Positions 51,152-60,062 of a DNA stretch of 64,000 nucleotides are shown here, piece by piece. Under the pieces are notes generated by a model. That model was not told the origin of the DNA. It saw nothing but the letters and a program-made list of their open reading frames with translations, and did not search any database. The DNA is from Paracoccaceae bacterium. GTDB lineage: Bacteria; Pseudomonadota; Alphaproteobacteria; Rhodobacterales; Rhodobacteraceae. Location of the stretch: NCBI GenBank assembly GCA_020628545.1, contig JAHDEX010000012.1:17393-81392 (forward strand), given 5' to 3'. Each line of letters starts with the position of its first letter. Position 1 is the stretch's first letter. Position numbers and translations under genes: made by a program.

Positions 51152-52183
51152 TTAGCCGTACCGGTATGGGCGACCAGCTTTCACCATATCGGCGTTGTAT
51201 TTCTTGAAGATGTCAACGACCTTGCGCTTGGTGTCGCTTTCGGCGGCAATCTCTTCCCAGAAGACTTGTGCGGCTTCTTCGACCTGCGCCCATTCCTCAT
51301 CAGGAATCGTCGTCAATTCCATCTTCGTGCCGTTCACCCGCAGGTCGGCCTCGCCACCCCAGTACCAATGCTGGCGATAGTAATGTGACTGCTCACAGCA
51401 GACCTGGAACAGCTTCTGCAGATCTTCGGGCAGTTCATTCCACCGGTCCATATTGGCAAAGAAGTGGCCAATCCACGCGCCAGAGATGTTGTTGGTCAGG
51501 AAGTAGTTCGTCACATCGGCCCAGCCCACGGTGTAGTCTTCCGTGATGCCCGACCACGCGATCCCGTCAAGTTCGCCTGTCTGCACCGCAACTTCGATGT
51601 CTTCCCAAGGCAGGTTCACAGGCACAACACCGAACTGCGACAGGAAGCGGCCTGCGGTTGGGAATGTAAACACCCGCTTGCCTTGCAGGTCAGCCAGGCT
51701 GCGGATCGGGTCTTTCGTGGCAAAATGGCATGGGTCCCATGCACCCGCACTCACGTGTTTGACGCCGACGGCTGCATATTCCTCAGCCCAGATCTCATTC
51801 AGTCCATAGCGGTTGAACAGCACCGGCACGTCGAGAGAGTAGCGCGATCCAAACGGGAAATAGCCACCGAACACAGTGACCTCAGTCGGTGACGCCATCG
51901 AGTCATCATCGGACTGCACCGCATCAATCGTGCCGCGCTGCATGGCCTGGAACAGTTCCCCGGTCGGCACAAGCTGGTCAGCATAGAACAATTCGATCTG
52001 CATCCGGTCGCCCGCGATGTCGTTGAACATCTTGATCGCTGGGTCGATGACCTCGGCCGCAAGGGCCGCGCCTGCATAGGTCTGCATCCGCCAGGTGATC
52101 GTGCTTTGCGCCAAGGCGGGGGCCGCAAGCGCTGCTGGCGCTGTCATCGCAGCGCCTTTGATAAACTTACGTCTTGTCGTCAT
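51152..52183 (-). CDS. dctP: TRAP transporter periplasmic substrate-binding protein (DctP family)
   Basis: The 343-residue product has a twin-arginine signal (TRRKFIKGAAMTAPAALAAPALA) and a DctP-type domain (TITWRMQTYAGAALAAEV, GELFQAMQRGTIDAV, ELDGIAWSGITEDYTVGWAD). The twin-arginine route suggests folding before export. Related subfamilies are annotated for mannitol, chloroaromatic acids or 2-oxo acids, with few substrates proven. It follows dctM in the same unit. Confidence 0.9.
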   Translation of the reverse strand: MTTRRKFIKGAAMTAPAALAAPALAQSTITWRMQTYAGAALAAEVIDPAIKMFNDIAGDRMQIELFYADQLVPTGELFQAMQRGTIDAVQSDDDSMASPTEVTVFGGYFPFGSRYSLDVPVLFNRYGLNEIWAEEYAAVGVKHVSAGAWDPCHFATKDPIRSLADLQGKRVFTFPTAGRFLSQFGVVPVNLPWEDIEVAVQTGELDGIAWSGITEDYTVGWADVTNYFLTNNISGAWIGHFFANMDRWNELPEDLQKLFQVCCEQSHYYRQHWYWGGEADLRVNGTKMELTTIPDEEWAQVEEAAQVFWEEIAAESDTKRKVVDIFKKYNADMVKAGRPYRYG

Positions 52184-52229
52184 TGTCTTTCTCCTTGTGT
52201 CAAATTGCCGGTTGGCCCGGCTTATGGGT

Positions 52230-53555
52230 TCATTGTCCGTAAACGAGTGTCGGGAGCCACGTGGCTAGCCCGGGGAAAACCATGACCAGCGTCAGCGCGA
52301 GGACCATCACCAGCACAAACGGTGTGATGGAACTGTAGATGTCGCGAAGGCCGATCTCGGGCGGGGCCATCGCGCGCATCAGGAACAGGTTGTAGCCGAA
52401 CGGCGGCGTCATATAGGCGATCTGCGTCGTGATCGTATAAAGAATGCCGTACCAGATCAGGTCGAACCCCAGCGCGCCGACAAGGGGCACGTAAAGTGGT
52501 GCGACAATCACCAGCATCGCCGTGTCATCCAGAAACGTGCCCATCAGGATGAAGCTCAGCTGCATCAGAATAAGGATCATCCAGGGCGACAGGTTCAGTC
52601 TTTCGGTGAACAGGCTTTCGATCGCCTTCACGGCCCCCAGCCCATCGAACACCGCCCCAAACGCAAGTGCCGCAAGGATAATCCACATGAACATGCAGGT
52701 GATGCCAAGCGTGTTGCGGACAGAGTTTTCGAAAACCTCTTTCGTCATGCGCCCTTTGAGAACTGCGGCGACAAAGGCTGCCAGTGCCCCAATGGCAGAG
52801 CTTTCGACCAGCGATGTCCAGCCGTTCACAAACGGCACCATCATAACCGCAAAAATGATGAGCGGCAGCAGCCCTGCGCGCAAAAGGCGAAGCTTTTCGG
52901 CCTGTGGCATGTCGCGGTCCGCGTCGCTCAGCACCGGCCCCAAAGACGGGTTCATCCGGCACCGGATTGCGATGTAGGCCACGAACATCGCCGCCATCAT
53001 CAGCCCCGGCACAATCCCGGCAAGCCAAAGCTGACCAACCGGTTGCCGGGCAATCATCGCGTAAAGCACCAGCACCACTGACGGCGGCACCAGAATGCCA
53101 AGCGACGATCCGGCCTGGATCACGCCGGTGACCATCCGCTTGTCGTATCCGCGTTTCAGCAGCTCCGGCAGCGCAATCGTCGCGCCAATCGCCATGCCCG
53201 CAACGCTCAACCCATTCATGGCAGAGATCAGCACCATCAGGCCAATCGTCCCAATCGCCAATCCACCGCGCAGCCCGCCCATCCAGACGTGGAACATCCG
53301 GTAAAGATCATCTGCAATCTTCGACTCGCTCAGCACATAGCCCATGAAAATGAACATCGGCAGCGTCAGCAGCGGATACCACTTCATCAGTTTCATCGCC
53401 GCCGCGAATCCGATGTCATACCCGCCTTTGTCTCCCCACAGTAAAAGCGCTGCGACAACCGCAACAAATCCAATCGCGCCAAACACCCGCTGCCCGGTCA
53501 GCAGCATCAGCATCATGGTCGAAAACATCAGTGTGGCGATCATCTCATAAGGCAT
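52230..53555 (-). CDS. dctM: TRAP transporter large permease (DctM)
   Basis: The 441-residue protein has about 12 spans and typical DctM segments (MFIFMGYVLSES, IGATIALPELLKRGYDK, GSSLGILVPPSVVLVLYAM, FLDDTAMLVIVAPLYVPL). It is the sodium-coupled channel of the importer. It overlaps dctQ by one base. Confidence 0.93.
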   Translation of the reverse strand: MPYEMIATLMFSTMMLMLLTGQRVFGAIGFVAVVAALLLWGDKGGYDIGFAAAMKLMKWYPLLTLPMFIFMGYVLSESKIADDLYRMFHVWMGGLRGGLAIGTIGLMVLISAMNGLSVAGMAIGATIALPELLKRGYDKRMVTGVIQAGSSLGILVPPSVVLVLYAMIARQPVGQLWLAGIVPGLMMAAMFVAYIAIRCRMNPSLGPVLSDADRDMPQAEKLRLLRAGLLPLIIFAVMMVPFVNGWTSLVESSAIGALAAFVAAVLKGRMTKEVFENSVRNTLGITCMFMWIILAALAFGAVFDGLGAVKAIESLFTERLNLSPWMILILMQLSFILMGTFLDDTAMLVIVAPLYVPLVGALGFDLIWYGILYTITTQIAYMTPPFGYNLFLMRAMAPPEIGLRDIYSSITPFVLVMVLALTLVMVFPGLATWLPTLVYGQ

Positions 53556-54124
53556 CAGATCTCAGCACCTTTGAGACGCAGGATGTCTTTAAAAAGCTCT
53601 GACAGGCACTGCAGGATCATCAGAAAAAAACCGATGATCATCACTGTCTTGACCGGCCACATGTAGGGGCGCCACGCGGAGGAAGATTGCTCCAGCCGCC
53701 CGATTTCTTCCGTTCCAGTGATCAGACCCGCAAAGAAGGCCAGCGGCTCGGTCTGCCAGTAGCCAAGCGAATATGCGGTTGAACCAATCGCGCCGTAAAG
53801 CAGCACACACAGATAAAAGATCAGGAACAGCACCGTGATCAGGTCAAACCAGGCTTTGCGCCGCACAGACCAACCGCCGTAAAGCAGGTCCATCCGAACG
53901 TTCGACCCCAACTGAAGCGAATAGGGTCCACCCAGAATGTAGTATCCCACCATCACAAACTGCGCCATCTCAAGCGTCCAGAGCGTTGGCAGGAAGAAGG
54001 TCTTGCTGATCGAAGACCACAGCAGGATCCCCATCAGCACAAAGATCCCGTACATCACCAGACGCCCCAGCCGGTAGTTGACCGCGTCAACACCGCGAAT
54101 GAAGCCATGCATCAAGCCCTGCAC
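53555..54124 (-). CDS. dctQ: TRAP transporter small permease (DctQ)
   Basis: The 189-residue protein has four hydrophobic segments and the DctQ-type LGSNVRMDLLYGGWSVRRKAW. It works with DctM. It overlaps the upstream hydrolase gene by 13 bases, so hydrolase and importer share one message. Confidence 0.9.
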   Translation of the reverse strand: MQGLMHGFIRGVDAVNYRLGRLVMYGIFVLMGILLWSSISKTFFLPTLWTLEMAQFVMVGYYILGGPYSLQLGSNVRMDLLYGGWSVRRKAWFDLITVLFLIFYLCVLLYGAIGSTAYSLGYWQTEPLAFFAGLITGTEEIGRLEQSSSAWRPYMWPVKTVMIIGFFLMILQCLSELFKDILRLKGAEI

Positions 54125-54867
54125 GTGTCTGCCCCCAAGCTTTCGAGGGCCTTGGTCAGCCAGTTTACCAATGTCTTCGCCATGGAGACCTGCGAGGCTC
54201 TGTCAGCGATTAGATCGTTGCGCACCTCGATCATCACATTGAGATAGCCATGTTTCTGGCCATGCTCTTTCAGCGTGTGCGTAACACCATCCTCGGGGCC
54301 GTAAGGGGTGTTGCGCCGCACATCATACTGATCCGCACAGTCGAGCATCGCATCGGCCAATCGGGCATCCTGATCATGCAGGATACCCACCTCAACGTCC
54401 CGCTTTTCAGCGCGATAAACCGGGGTAAAACTGTGGATCGTTACGAGGACCGGATCCTTGCGCCGTTTCACCTCCGCCGACAAAGCATCGCGAAACGGCG
54501 CGTAGTAACGTCTGACCCGCGCCGCCTTCGCGTCCTCGGTCAAACCGACATTGCCCGGCACGTGATAGGTTTCGCTTTGTACTGGCATTGCATCTGACGC
54601 GTCAGGCGGTCGATTGCAGTCATAGACAAGGCGCGAGACATTGGAGGCGACCAGCACCGCATCGAGCTTTTCGGACATGACCTGTGCGACCGAGAATGCC
54701 CCCGGATCCCAAGCGATGTGGCTGCGCTGCGCCTCTGCATCAAGACCAAGATCGGCCAATTCGGGTGGGATCTGATGGCTGGCATGTTCGCAAACAAGGA
54801 CAATCGCAGATCGCGCCTCTGGACGCATGACTTGCACAACCTCCGCTTGATGAGAATCTGTTTTCAT
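54112..54867 (-). CDS. N-formylglutamate amidohydrolase family protein
   Basis: The 251-residue product has VLVCEHASHQIPPEL near its start, with the zinc-type Glu/His pattern of the family, and EVRNDLIAD near its end. HutG-type members free glutamate from N-formylglutamate; relatives handle other N-acyl or gamma-linked glutamates. No hut genes are here, so I suggest that it may remove glutamate from a gamma-glutamyl product of the cluster. ATG 54867 has AGGGG six bases upstream; ATG 54897 is possible. Confidence 0.82.
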   Translation of the reverse strand: MKTDSHQAEVVQVMRPEARSAIVLVCEHASHQIPPELADLGLDAEAQRSHIAWDPGAFSVAQVMSEKLDAVLVASNVSRLVYDCNRPPDASDAMPVQSETYHVPGNVGLTEDAKAARVRRYYAPFRDALSAEVKRRKDPVLVTIHSFTPVYRAEKRDVEVGILHDQDARLADAMLDCADQYDVRRNTPYGPEDGVTHTLKEHGQKHGYLNVMIEVRNDLIADRASQVSMAKTLVNWLTKALESLGADTCRA

Positions 54868-54875
54868 AGCCACCC

Positions 54876-54959
54876 CTGCTGATAAATTGCTTGCCATCTC
54901 GGTTTCTTGTCAACAGAATTGTGGAAGATTTATCACCTCTCCCTAGCTGCTGATAAATT
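54876..54959. promoter_or_regulatory. Repeated TGATAAATT operator in the RpiR divergent promoter
   Basis: CTGCTGATAAATT occurs twice, at 54876-54888 and 54947-54959, and a reversed TGATAAATC lies at 54927-54935 (plus-strand GATTTATCA). Thus three copies of TGATAAATY lie between the two divergent genes. They are the probable binding sites of the RpiR regulator. Confidence 0.65.
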
Positions 54960-54981
54960 TTTGAACAAAACGGAGCTGTAA

Positions 54982-55854
54982 ATGGCAGAGCCCGCACAAA
55001 CGATCTCTGATCGCATCCACGATCTTCTGGATGATCTGACGCGGGCAGAGCGTCAGCTGGCCCTGTCAGTTCTCGAAAACTACCCGGTGTCCGGGCTCGG
55101 CCCGCTGGCAACTCTGGCCAAAAACGCTGATGTTTCGGTGCCCACGGTGGCACGCATGGTGCAGAAACTTGGATACAAGGGTTATCCCGAGTTTCAGGCC
55201 GGTTTGCGCGAGGAGTTGAAGGCAAAGGTCAAAACGCCCATCGCCAAGCACGAAACCTGGGCTGAGGCTGCGCCGTCCGAACATCTGCTCAATCGTTTTA
55301 CCGAAGCGGTCATCGACAACATCCGTCTGACCCTCAGCCACATCGAACCCGCCGCGTTTGATCACGCCTGTGATTTGATGGCTGATGAAGCGCGTCACCT
55401 CTACATTGCCGGTGGCCGGATCACGCATACACTGGCCGAATACCTGTTTTTGCACATGCAGGTCATCCGGCCCAACCTGACCCACGTTCAATCAACCTCA
55501 AGCACCTGGCCGCATTACCTGTTGAATGCCGCCGAAGGCGACGTCTTTGTCATCTTCGACGTGCGCCGGTACGAAAACAACACGCTGCGGATGGCGGAGA
55601 TGGCCCATTCGCGTGGTGCGAAAATTATCCTGATGACCGACCAATGGCGCTCCCCCGTGCACCAATTGGCGACGGTCTGCCTCAGCAACCGGATCGTCGT
55701 GCCCTCTGCCTGGGATTCCGCCACAACCATGATGCTGCTGACCGAGACGATGATCTCCGCGATCCAGACCCTAAAGTGGTCCCAGACAAAAACACGCATC
55801 GAAAGTCTCGAAGACATGTTCGATCAGACCAAGCTGTTTCGAAAGTTTACCTGA
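54982..55854 (+). CDS. RpiR/MurR-family transcriptional regulator
   Basis: The 290-residue protein has an N-terminal HTH_6 domain (SVPTVARMVQKLGYKGYPEF at about 50-70) and a C-terminal SIS domain (YIAGGRITHTLAEYLFLHMQ). SIS domains usually bind phosphosugars, but many RpiR members regulate other catabolic operons. Its location next to the TRAP/ligase unit and the repeated sites in its promoter point to control of that unit and of itself. Confidence 0.9.
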   Translation: MAEPAQTISDRIHDLLDDLTRAERQLALSVLENYPVSGLGPLATLAKNADVSVPTVARMVQKLGYKGYPEFQAGLREELKAKVKTPIAKHETWAEAAPSEHLLNRFTEAVIDNIRLTLSHIEPAAFDHACDLMADEARHLYIAGGRITHTLAEYLFLHMQVIRPNLTHVQSTSSTWPHYLLNAAEGDVFVIFDVRRYENNTLRMAEMAHSRGAKIILMTDQWRSPVHQLATVCLSNRIVVPSAWDSATTMMLLTETMISAIQTLKWSQTKTRIESLEDMFDQTKLFRKFT

Positions 55855-55887
55855 GCATCTACGGGCCGAGACTGCCGCCTATTCAAC

Positions 55888-55902
55888 ACACCTATTAGGT
55901 GT
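55888..55902. promoter_or_regulatory. Palindrome upstream of the gamma-glutamyltransferase
   Basis: ACACCTA-T-TAGGTGT is a perfect inverted repeat with a one-base centre, 60 bases before the ggt start and just past the regulator stop. It may be an operator or part of the promoter of ggt. Confidence 0.4.
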
Positions 55903-55962
55903 ATAGTCCTCCTATCGGACACGCTTTTGTCCCAAACACTTTTCAATCAAGGGGGATCGACC

Positions 55963-57753
55963 ATGCGGCTTTCCATCAGCTTCTTGGCGCTTACACTTTC
56001 ATTACCGGCACCACTTCTCGCCCAGCAGGCCGCTGACGCCGTTGATCCGGAAGCCGCAAGTGGCCTTTCGACCTTCGCGGAACTCTCCGAAGCCGCACAG
56101 GCCGCGCAGTCCCAGAAAGACGCCGGAGCCCCAACAACCGCTGACAACTGGATGGTTGCCGCAGCCAATCCATTGGCTGTTGAGGCCGGTGCTGCGGTCC
56201 TGCGCGACGGTGGCACCGCAGCCGATGCCATGGTCGCGGTCCAGGCGGTGCTTGGCTTGGTGGAACCCCAATCATCCGGCCTTGGCGGCGGCGCATTCCT
56301 TGTCTGGTACGACGCCAACTCGGGCGAGGTCACAACGCTCGACGGCCGCGAAACCGCACCACTTGCTGTCACCCCGACCCTGTTCCAGACCGACGACGGA
56401 GAGCCGATGGGCTTCTGGGATGCCGTGATTGGCGGTCGCTCTGTGGGCACGCCGGGCACCCCAAAGTTGATGGAAGAGGCCCACGCCCGCTGGGGCAACG
56501 CTGAATGGGCGGGCCTGTTTGAGGCGGCGATTGGTCTCGCGGACGACGGCTTTGCAGTTTCCGAACGTCTCGCCGGGTCGATCGAGGGCGGGGCCGAACG
56601 GCTTCAGACCTTCAGCCGCACCGCTGACTACTTCTTCCCGGGTGGCACCGCGCTGCAGGCAGGCGACACGCTGGTAAACGCCGAGTATGCCAACACACTC
56701 CGCCTCATCGCGGCGCATGGCACGGATATTTTCTACGAGGGCGCTATCGCAGATGACATCGTCGCCACCGTCCGCACCGCCGCTGGCAACCCCGGTGTGC
56801 TGAGTTCCACTGACCTTGCAGTTTATGAGGTCGTTGAACGTGACCCGGTCTGCGTCCCTTATCGCAGCTACGAGGTTTGCGGCATGGGGCCACCGTCCTC
56901 GGGTGCGCTCACCGTCGGGCAGATCCTCGGCATGTTGGATCGCTATGATCTTGCCGCCATGGGGCCAGACGACGTGAACGCATGGCGGTTGATCGGCGAC
57001 GCCTCGCGTTTGGCCTTCGCCGACCGTGGCCGATACATGGCCGATAGTGACTACGTCCCAATGCCTACAGCTGGCCTGACGGCCGCCCCCTATCTCGACG
57101 AGCGGGCCGCACTTTTGGAGACAGACGCCGCCTTGGCAGAGGTCACACCGGGATCGCCAGAGTGGGATCACGCGATGCTCTGGGGCGACGATCAATCGCT
57201 CGAACTGCCATCGACGTCGCATATCTCAATCGTTGATCAATACGGCAATGCGCTGTCGATGACGACGACGATCGAAAACGGCTTCGGGTCGCGCCTGATG
57301 GTGCGCGGGTTCCTGTTGAACAACGAGCTGACAGATTTCTCCTTCCGCACACATGACGAGGGCTTCCCGATTGCCAATCGCATCGAACCCGGCAAACGCC
57401 CCCGGTCTTCCATGTCGCCAACCATTGTGATGGACGACGGCGCACCAAGCCTCGTGATCGGCTCTCCGGGTGGCAGCCGGATTATCGGTTACGTCGCCCA
57501 AGCCATCGTGGCCCATGTAGACTGGGGCATGGACGTTCAACAGGCAGTGTCCATGCCACATCTGGTGAACCGCTTTGGCACCTACGACCTGGAGGAAGGC
57601 ACGGATGCGACGTCCTTCGAAGCTGCCTTGACCGAGATGGGCTTTGAAGTGAATGTGCGCGACCTGAACTCGGGCCTCCACGCCATCCAGGTCGGCGAAA
57701 CCCTGTCGGGCGGCGCTGATCCGCGCCGCGAAGGCATCGCACTCGGCGAATGA
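55963..57753 (+). CDS. ggt: Gamma-glutamyltransferase (exported)
   Basis: The 596-residue product has a signal peptide (MRLSISFLALTLSLPAPLLAQQ) and the GGT fold: APLAV near the start, SSGLGGGAFLVW, and the autocleavage site in LPSTSHISIVDQYGN, where the nucleophile Thr is followed by Ser instead of the common Thr. Downstream is GSPGGSRIIGYV. GGT cleaves gamma-glutamyl bonds in the periplasm. ATG 55963 has AGGGGG upstream. It is next to a gamma-glutamyl-ligase cluster, though on the opposite side of the membrane from the ligase. Confidence 0.93.
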   Translation: MRLSISFLALTLSLPAPLLAQQAADAVDPEAASGLSTFAELSEAAQAAQSQKDAGAPTTADNWMVAAANPLAVEAGAAVLRDGGTAADAMVAVQAVLGLVEPQSSGLGGGAFLVWYDANSGEVTTLDGRETAPLAVTPTLFQTDDGEPMGFWDAVIGGRSVGTPGTPKLMEEAHARWGNAEWAGLFEAAIGLADDGFAVSERLAGSIEGGAERLQTFSRTADYFFPGGTALQAGDTLVNAEYANTLRLIAAHGTDIFYEGAIADDIVATVRTAAGNPGVLSSTDLAVYEVVERDPVCVPYRSYEVCGMGPPSSGALTVGQILGMLDRYDLAAMGPDDVNAWRLIGDASRLAFADRGRYMADSDYVPMPTAGLTAAPYLDERAALLETDAALAEVTPGSPEWDHAMLWGDDQSLELPSTSHISIVDQYGNALSMTTTIENGFGSRLMVRGFLLNNELTDFSFRTHDEGFPIANRIEPGKRPRSSMSPTIVMDDGAPSLVIGSPGGSRIIGYVAQAIVAHVDWGMDVQQAVSMPHLVNRFGTYDLEEGTDATSFEAALTEMGFEVNVRDLNSGLHAIQVGETLSGGADPRREGIALGE

Positions 57754-57760
57754 ACGTGCC

Positions 57761-57786
57761 GCGCCGCAGGAGCCTTTCTGCGGCGC
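57761..57786. terminator. GC-rich hairpin between convergent ggt and araC-type genes
   Basis: GCGCCGCAG (57761-57769) pairs perfectly with CTGCGGCGC (57778-57786), loop eight bases. It lies between two convergent stops. There is no T tract on either strand, so termination is probable but not certain. Confidence 0.6.
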
Positions 57787-57787
57787 G

Positions 57788-58780
57788 CTACTCGACGCGG
57801 GCCCCGCTTTGCCGAAAGGCATTTGGGGTGATCCCGTACCACCGCTGAAAGGCGCGATAGAACGCGCTTTCTTCGGCATAACCAAGCTCTGAAGCGATCA
57901 CCGCAATAGGTCGCTCAGTCCGGCTCAACAAAGACGCCGCCCGCCCGCGGCGCAGCTCTTCCTTGATCATCCCGTAGTTCTGCCCCGTCGCCAGCAAACG
58001 CCGGTGTAGTGTCGAGCGTGACATCCCCATCATCTTGGCGGCTGCGGTCATATCCGGCCAGTCCTGCGCAGGCCCCACAAGGCACCGTTTAATGATCCGA
58101 TGCTGCAACGTCTCTGTGTCGCGATAGCCGCGCAAAAATGTCTCAGGCGACGCGCGCAGGAACCGTTTCAGCGCTGGTTCTGACCGGTTCACGGGGCGCG
58201 CCATGTAGCGCCAGGCAAACGTCAACTGCGCCTGCTCCGCTTCAAAACGCACCGGGACCCCAAAGAAGTCGCCATAGTCGTTGCGCTGTGCCGGCTCTTT
58301 GCAGGGAAAGGAGACCGTGTGCAGCGGTATCCGGTCTCGGGCCAGCCAGCAGGTGAAACCGTGCATGATCAAAAAGAAAGTCCGATAGGTAAAGGCACTG
58401 CGCGCGGGACCGTTCTCGACCAGCCTGATCACACATTGATCCCCCTCGCGCGTCACAACACCGTAAGGTTCTTCAAGCACCACGCGCAAAAACCGCGCCA
58501 CACGCCGGACGCCCACTTCCAATGTCGGTGCGCCGCGCACCGCATGGCCCATCAGTGTGGTGCTCCCCGGTCGCATCGGGCGTTTGGCCAGTCCGAAGAG
58601 TTCATCTTCCATGCGAAACGACAACTCCAGCCAGATTCGGCCAAAGTCATGACTGTCCAGATGGTCCAGCCGGTCCTCCGCGATGCCAAGGTCAGCAAGC
58701 ATCCGCGAGACATCAATTCCTGCGCCACGCCCGCAACCCAATGCTTCGTCTACGAAAATGCGCGCGATAGGATGAGCCAT
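57788..58780 (-). CDS. AraC-family transcriptional regulator
   Basis: The 330-residue protein has an N-terminal Arabinose_bd-like domain and a C-terminal double helix-turn-helix (ASLLSRTERPIAVIASELGYAEESAFYRAFQRWYGITPNAFR). It resembles the OruR/GbdR-like group. It is divergent from the acyl-CoA operon, with 88 bases between, so it is a probable regulator of that operon. ATG 58780 is used; the frame to 58837 is unsupported. Confidence 0.9.
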   Translation of the reverse strand: MAHPIARIFVDEALGCGRGAGIDVSRMLADLGIAEDRLDHLDSHDFGRIWLELSFRMEDELFGLAKRPMRPGSTTLMGHAVRGAPTLEVGVRRVARFLRVVLEEPYGVVTREGDQCVIRLVENGPARSAFTYRTFFLIMHGFTCWLARDRIPLHTVSFPCKEPAQRNDYGDFFGVPVRFEAEQAQLTFAWRYMARPVNRSEPALKRFLRASPETFLRGYRDTETLQHRIIKRCLVGPAQDWPDMTAAAKMMGMSRSTLHRRLLATGQNYGMIKEELRRGRAASLLSRTERPIAVIASELGYAEESAFYRAFQRWYGITPNAFRQSGARVE

Positions 58781-58868
58781 ACTGGTATTCCGTGTCAAAT
58801 TTTCGGAACACCATGGCACTGTGTGCCAGTTTTGCAAGTGCTAGCGTTTCGGTCAGGGAGGAACTTGC

Positions 58869-60062
58869 ATGAACGATCCAATCGTTATTCTTGCGGCCAA
58901 GCGCACGCCGATGGGCGGCTTGGGCGGAGAACTCAGCCCACTGACTGCGGCCCAGATCGGGTCCGTTGCGGCGCAAGCTGCCGTCGCTGATGCGGGCATT
59001 GATCCGGGCGATGTGGATGAGGTGATTTTCGGCAATGTCCTCAGCGCCGGTCAGGGTCAGGCCCCTGCCCGTCAGGTCGCCTTGGGTGCCGGTCTGTCCG
59101 TTGATGCCGCATCGACTACCGTGAACAAGATGTGCGGCTCCGGCATGAAAGCCGCGATGATGGCGCATGACCTGCTGGCTGTTGGCTCTGCCGATATGGT
59201 CCTCGCCGGTGGCACCGAAAACATGTCAAATGCGCCTTACCTTCTGCCCAAGGTCCGGCAGGGTCTACGGATGGGGCATGCTGCAACGCTCGACCATATG
59301 TTCCTTGATGGCCTCGAAGATGCCTACGAGAAAGGGACGCTCATGGGGGTTTTCGCCGAACGCTGCGCGAGCGATTACCAGTTCACCCGCTCGGCGCAGG
59401 ATGACTATGCGCTGGCGTCGCTCGAACGCACACTGGCTGCGGAGAAGTCAGGGGCCTTCGCCTCCGAGATTGCGCCAATTGACGTGGCCACACGCAAGGC
59501 CACCGCCACCATCACAAGCGACGAACAACCCCGCAACGCGCGCCCGGACAAGATCCCCACTTTGAAACCAGCCTTTGCTAAGGACGGCACCGTCACGGCG
59601 GCAAATGCCTCATCGATTTCGGACGGCGCAGCGGCTTTGATCCTCACCCGCGCCTCTGTCGCGGACGCGAAGGGGCTGACACCGATTGCGAGGATCACTG
59701 GTCACGCCAGCCATGGCATGACGCCTGACAAGTTCCCGGTCGCCCCCATCGGCGCCGTTGAAAAGCTGCTCGCCAAGACCGGCACGCAACTTTCAGATTA
59801 CGGCCTCTTTGAAGTGAACGAAGCCTTCGCGGTTGTTGCGATGGCGGCGATGGCGAGCCTTGGATTACCGCATGAGAAAATGAATGTGAACGGCGGGGCC
59901 TGTGCGCTTGGCCATCCCATCGGTGCATCCGGCGCACGGATCATGGTGACACTGCTCCACGCGATGAAAGCGCGCGGCGAAAAACGTGGCATGGCCGCCA
60001 TTTGCATCGGCGGCGGCGAAGCAACGGCCATTGGCCTCGAACTGATGGAGACCGCCGCATGA
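58869..60062 (+). CDS. Acetyl-CoA acetyltransferase (thiolase)
   Basis: The 397-residue thiolase has the acyl-enzyme Cys in [12 protein letters not shown], and the [18 protein letters not shown] and [12 protein letters not shown] motifs with the base His and Cys. It can cleave 3-ketoacyl-CoA or condense acetyl-CoA. GGGAGG lies before the ATG. Its stop overlaps the acyl-CoA dehydrogenase start as ATGA. Confidence 0.95.
   Translation: MNDPIVILAAKRTPMGGLGGELSPLTAAQIGSVAAQAAVADAGIDPGDVDEVIFGNVLSAGQGQAPARQVALGAGLSVDAASTTVNKMCGSGMKAAMMAHDLLAVGSADMVLAGGTENMSNAPYLLPKVRQGLRMGHAATLDHMFLDGLEDAYEKGTLMGVFAERCASDYQFTRSAQDDYALASLERTLAAEKSGAFASEIAPIDVATRKATATITSDEQPRNARPDKIPTLKPAFAKDGTVTAANASSISDGAAALILTRASVADAKGLTPIARITGHASHGMTPDKFPVAPIGAVEKLLAKTGTQLSDYGLFEVNEAFAVVAMAAMASLGLPHEKMNVNGGACALGHPIGASGARIMVTLLHAMKARGEKRGMAAICIGGGEATAIGLELMETAA

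Noticed and set aside
56272-57222. 316-codon minus-strand frame
   Set aside because: Lies inside ggt on the opposite strand and has no recognisable features.
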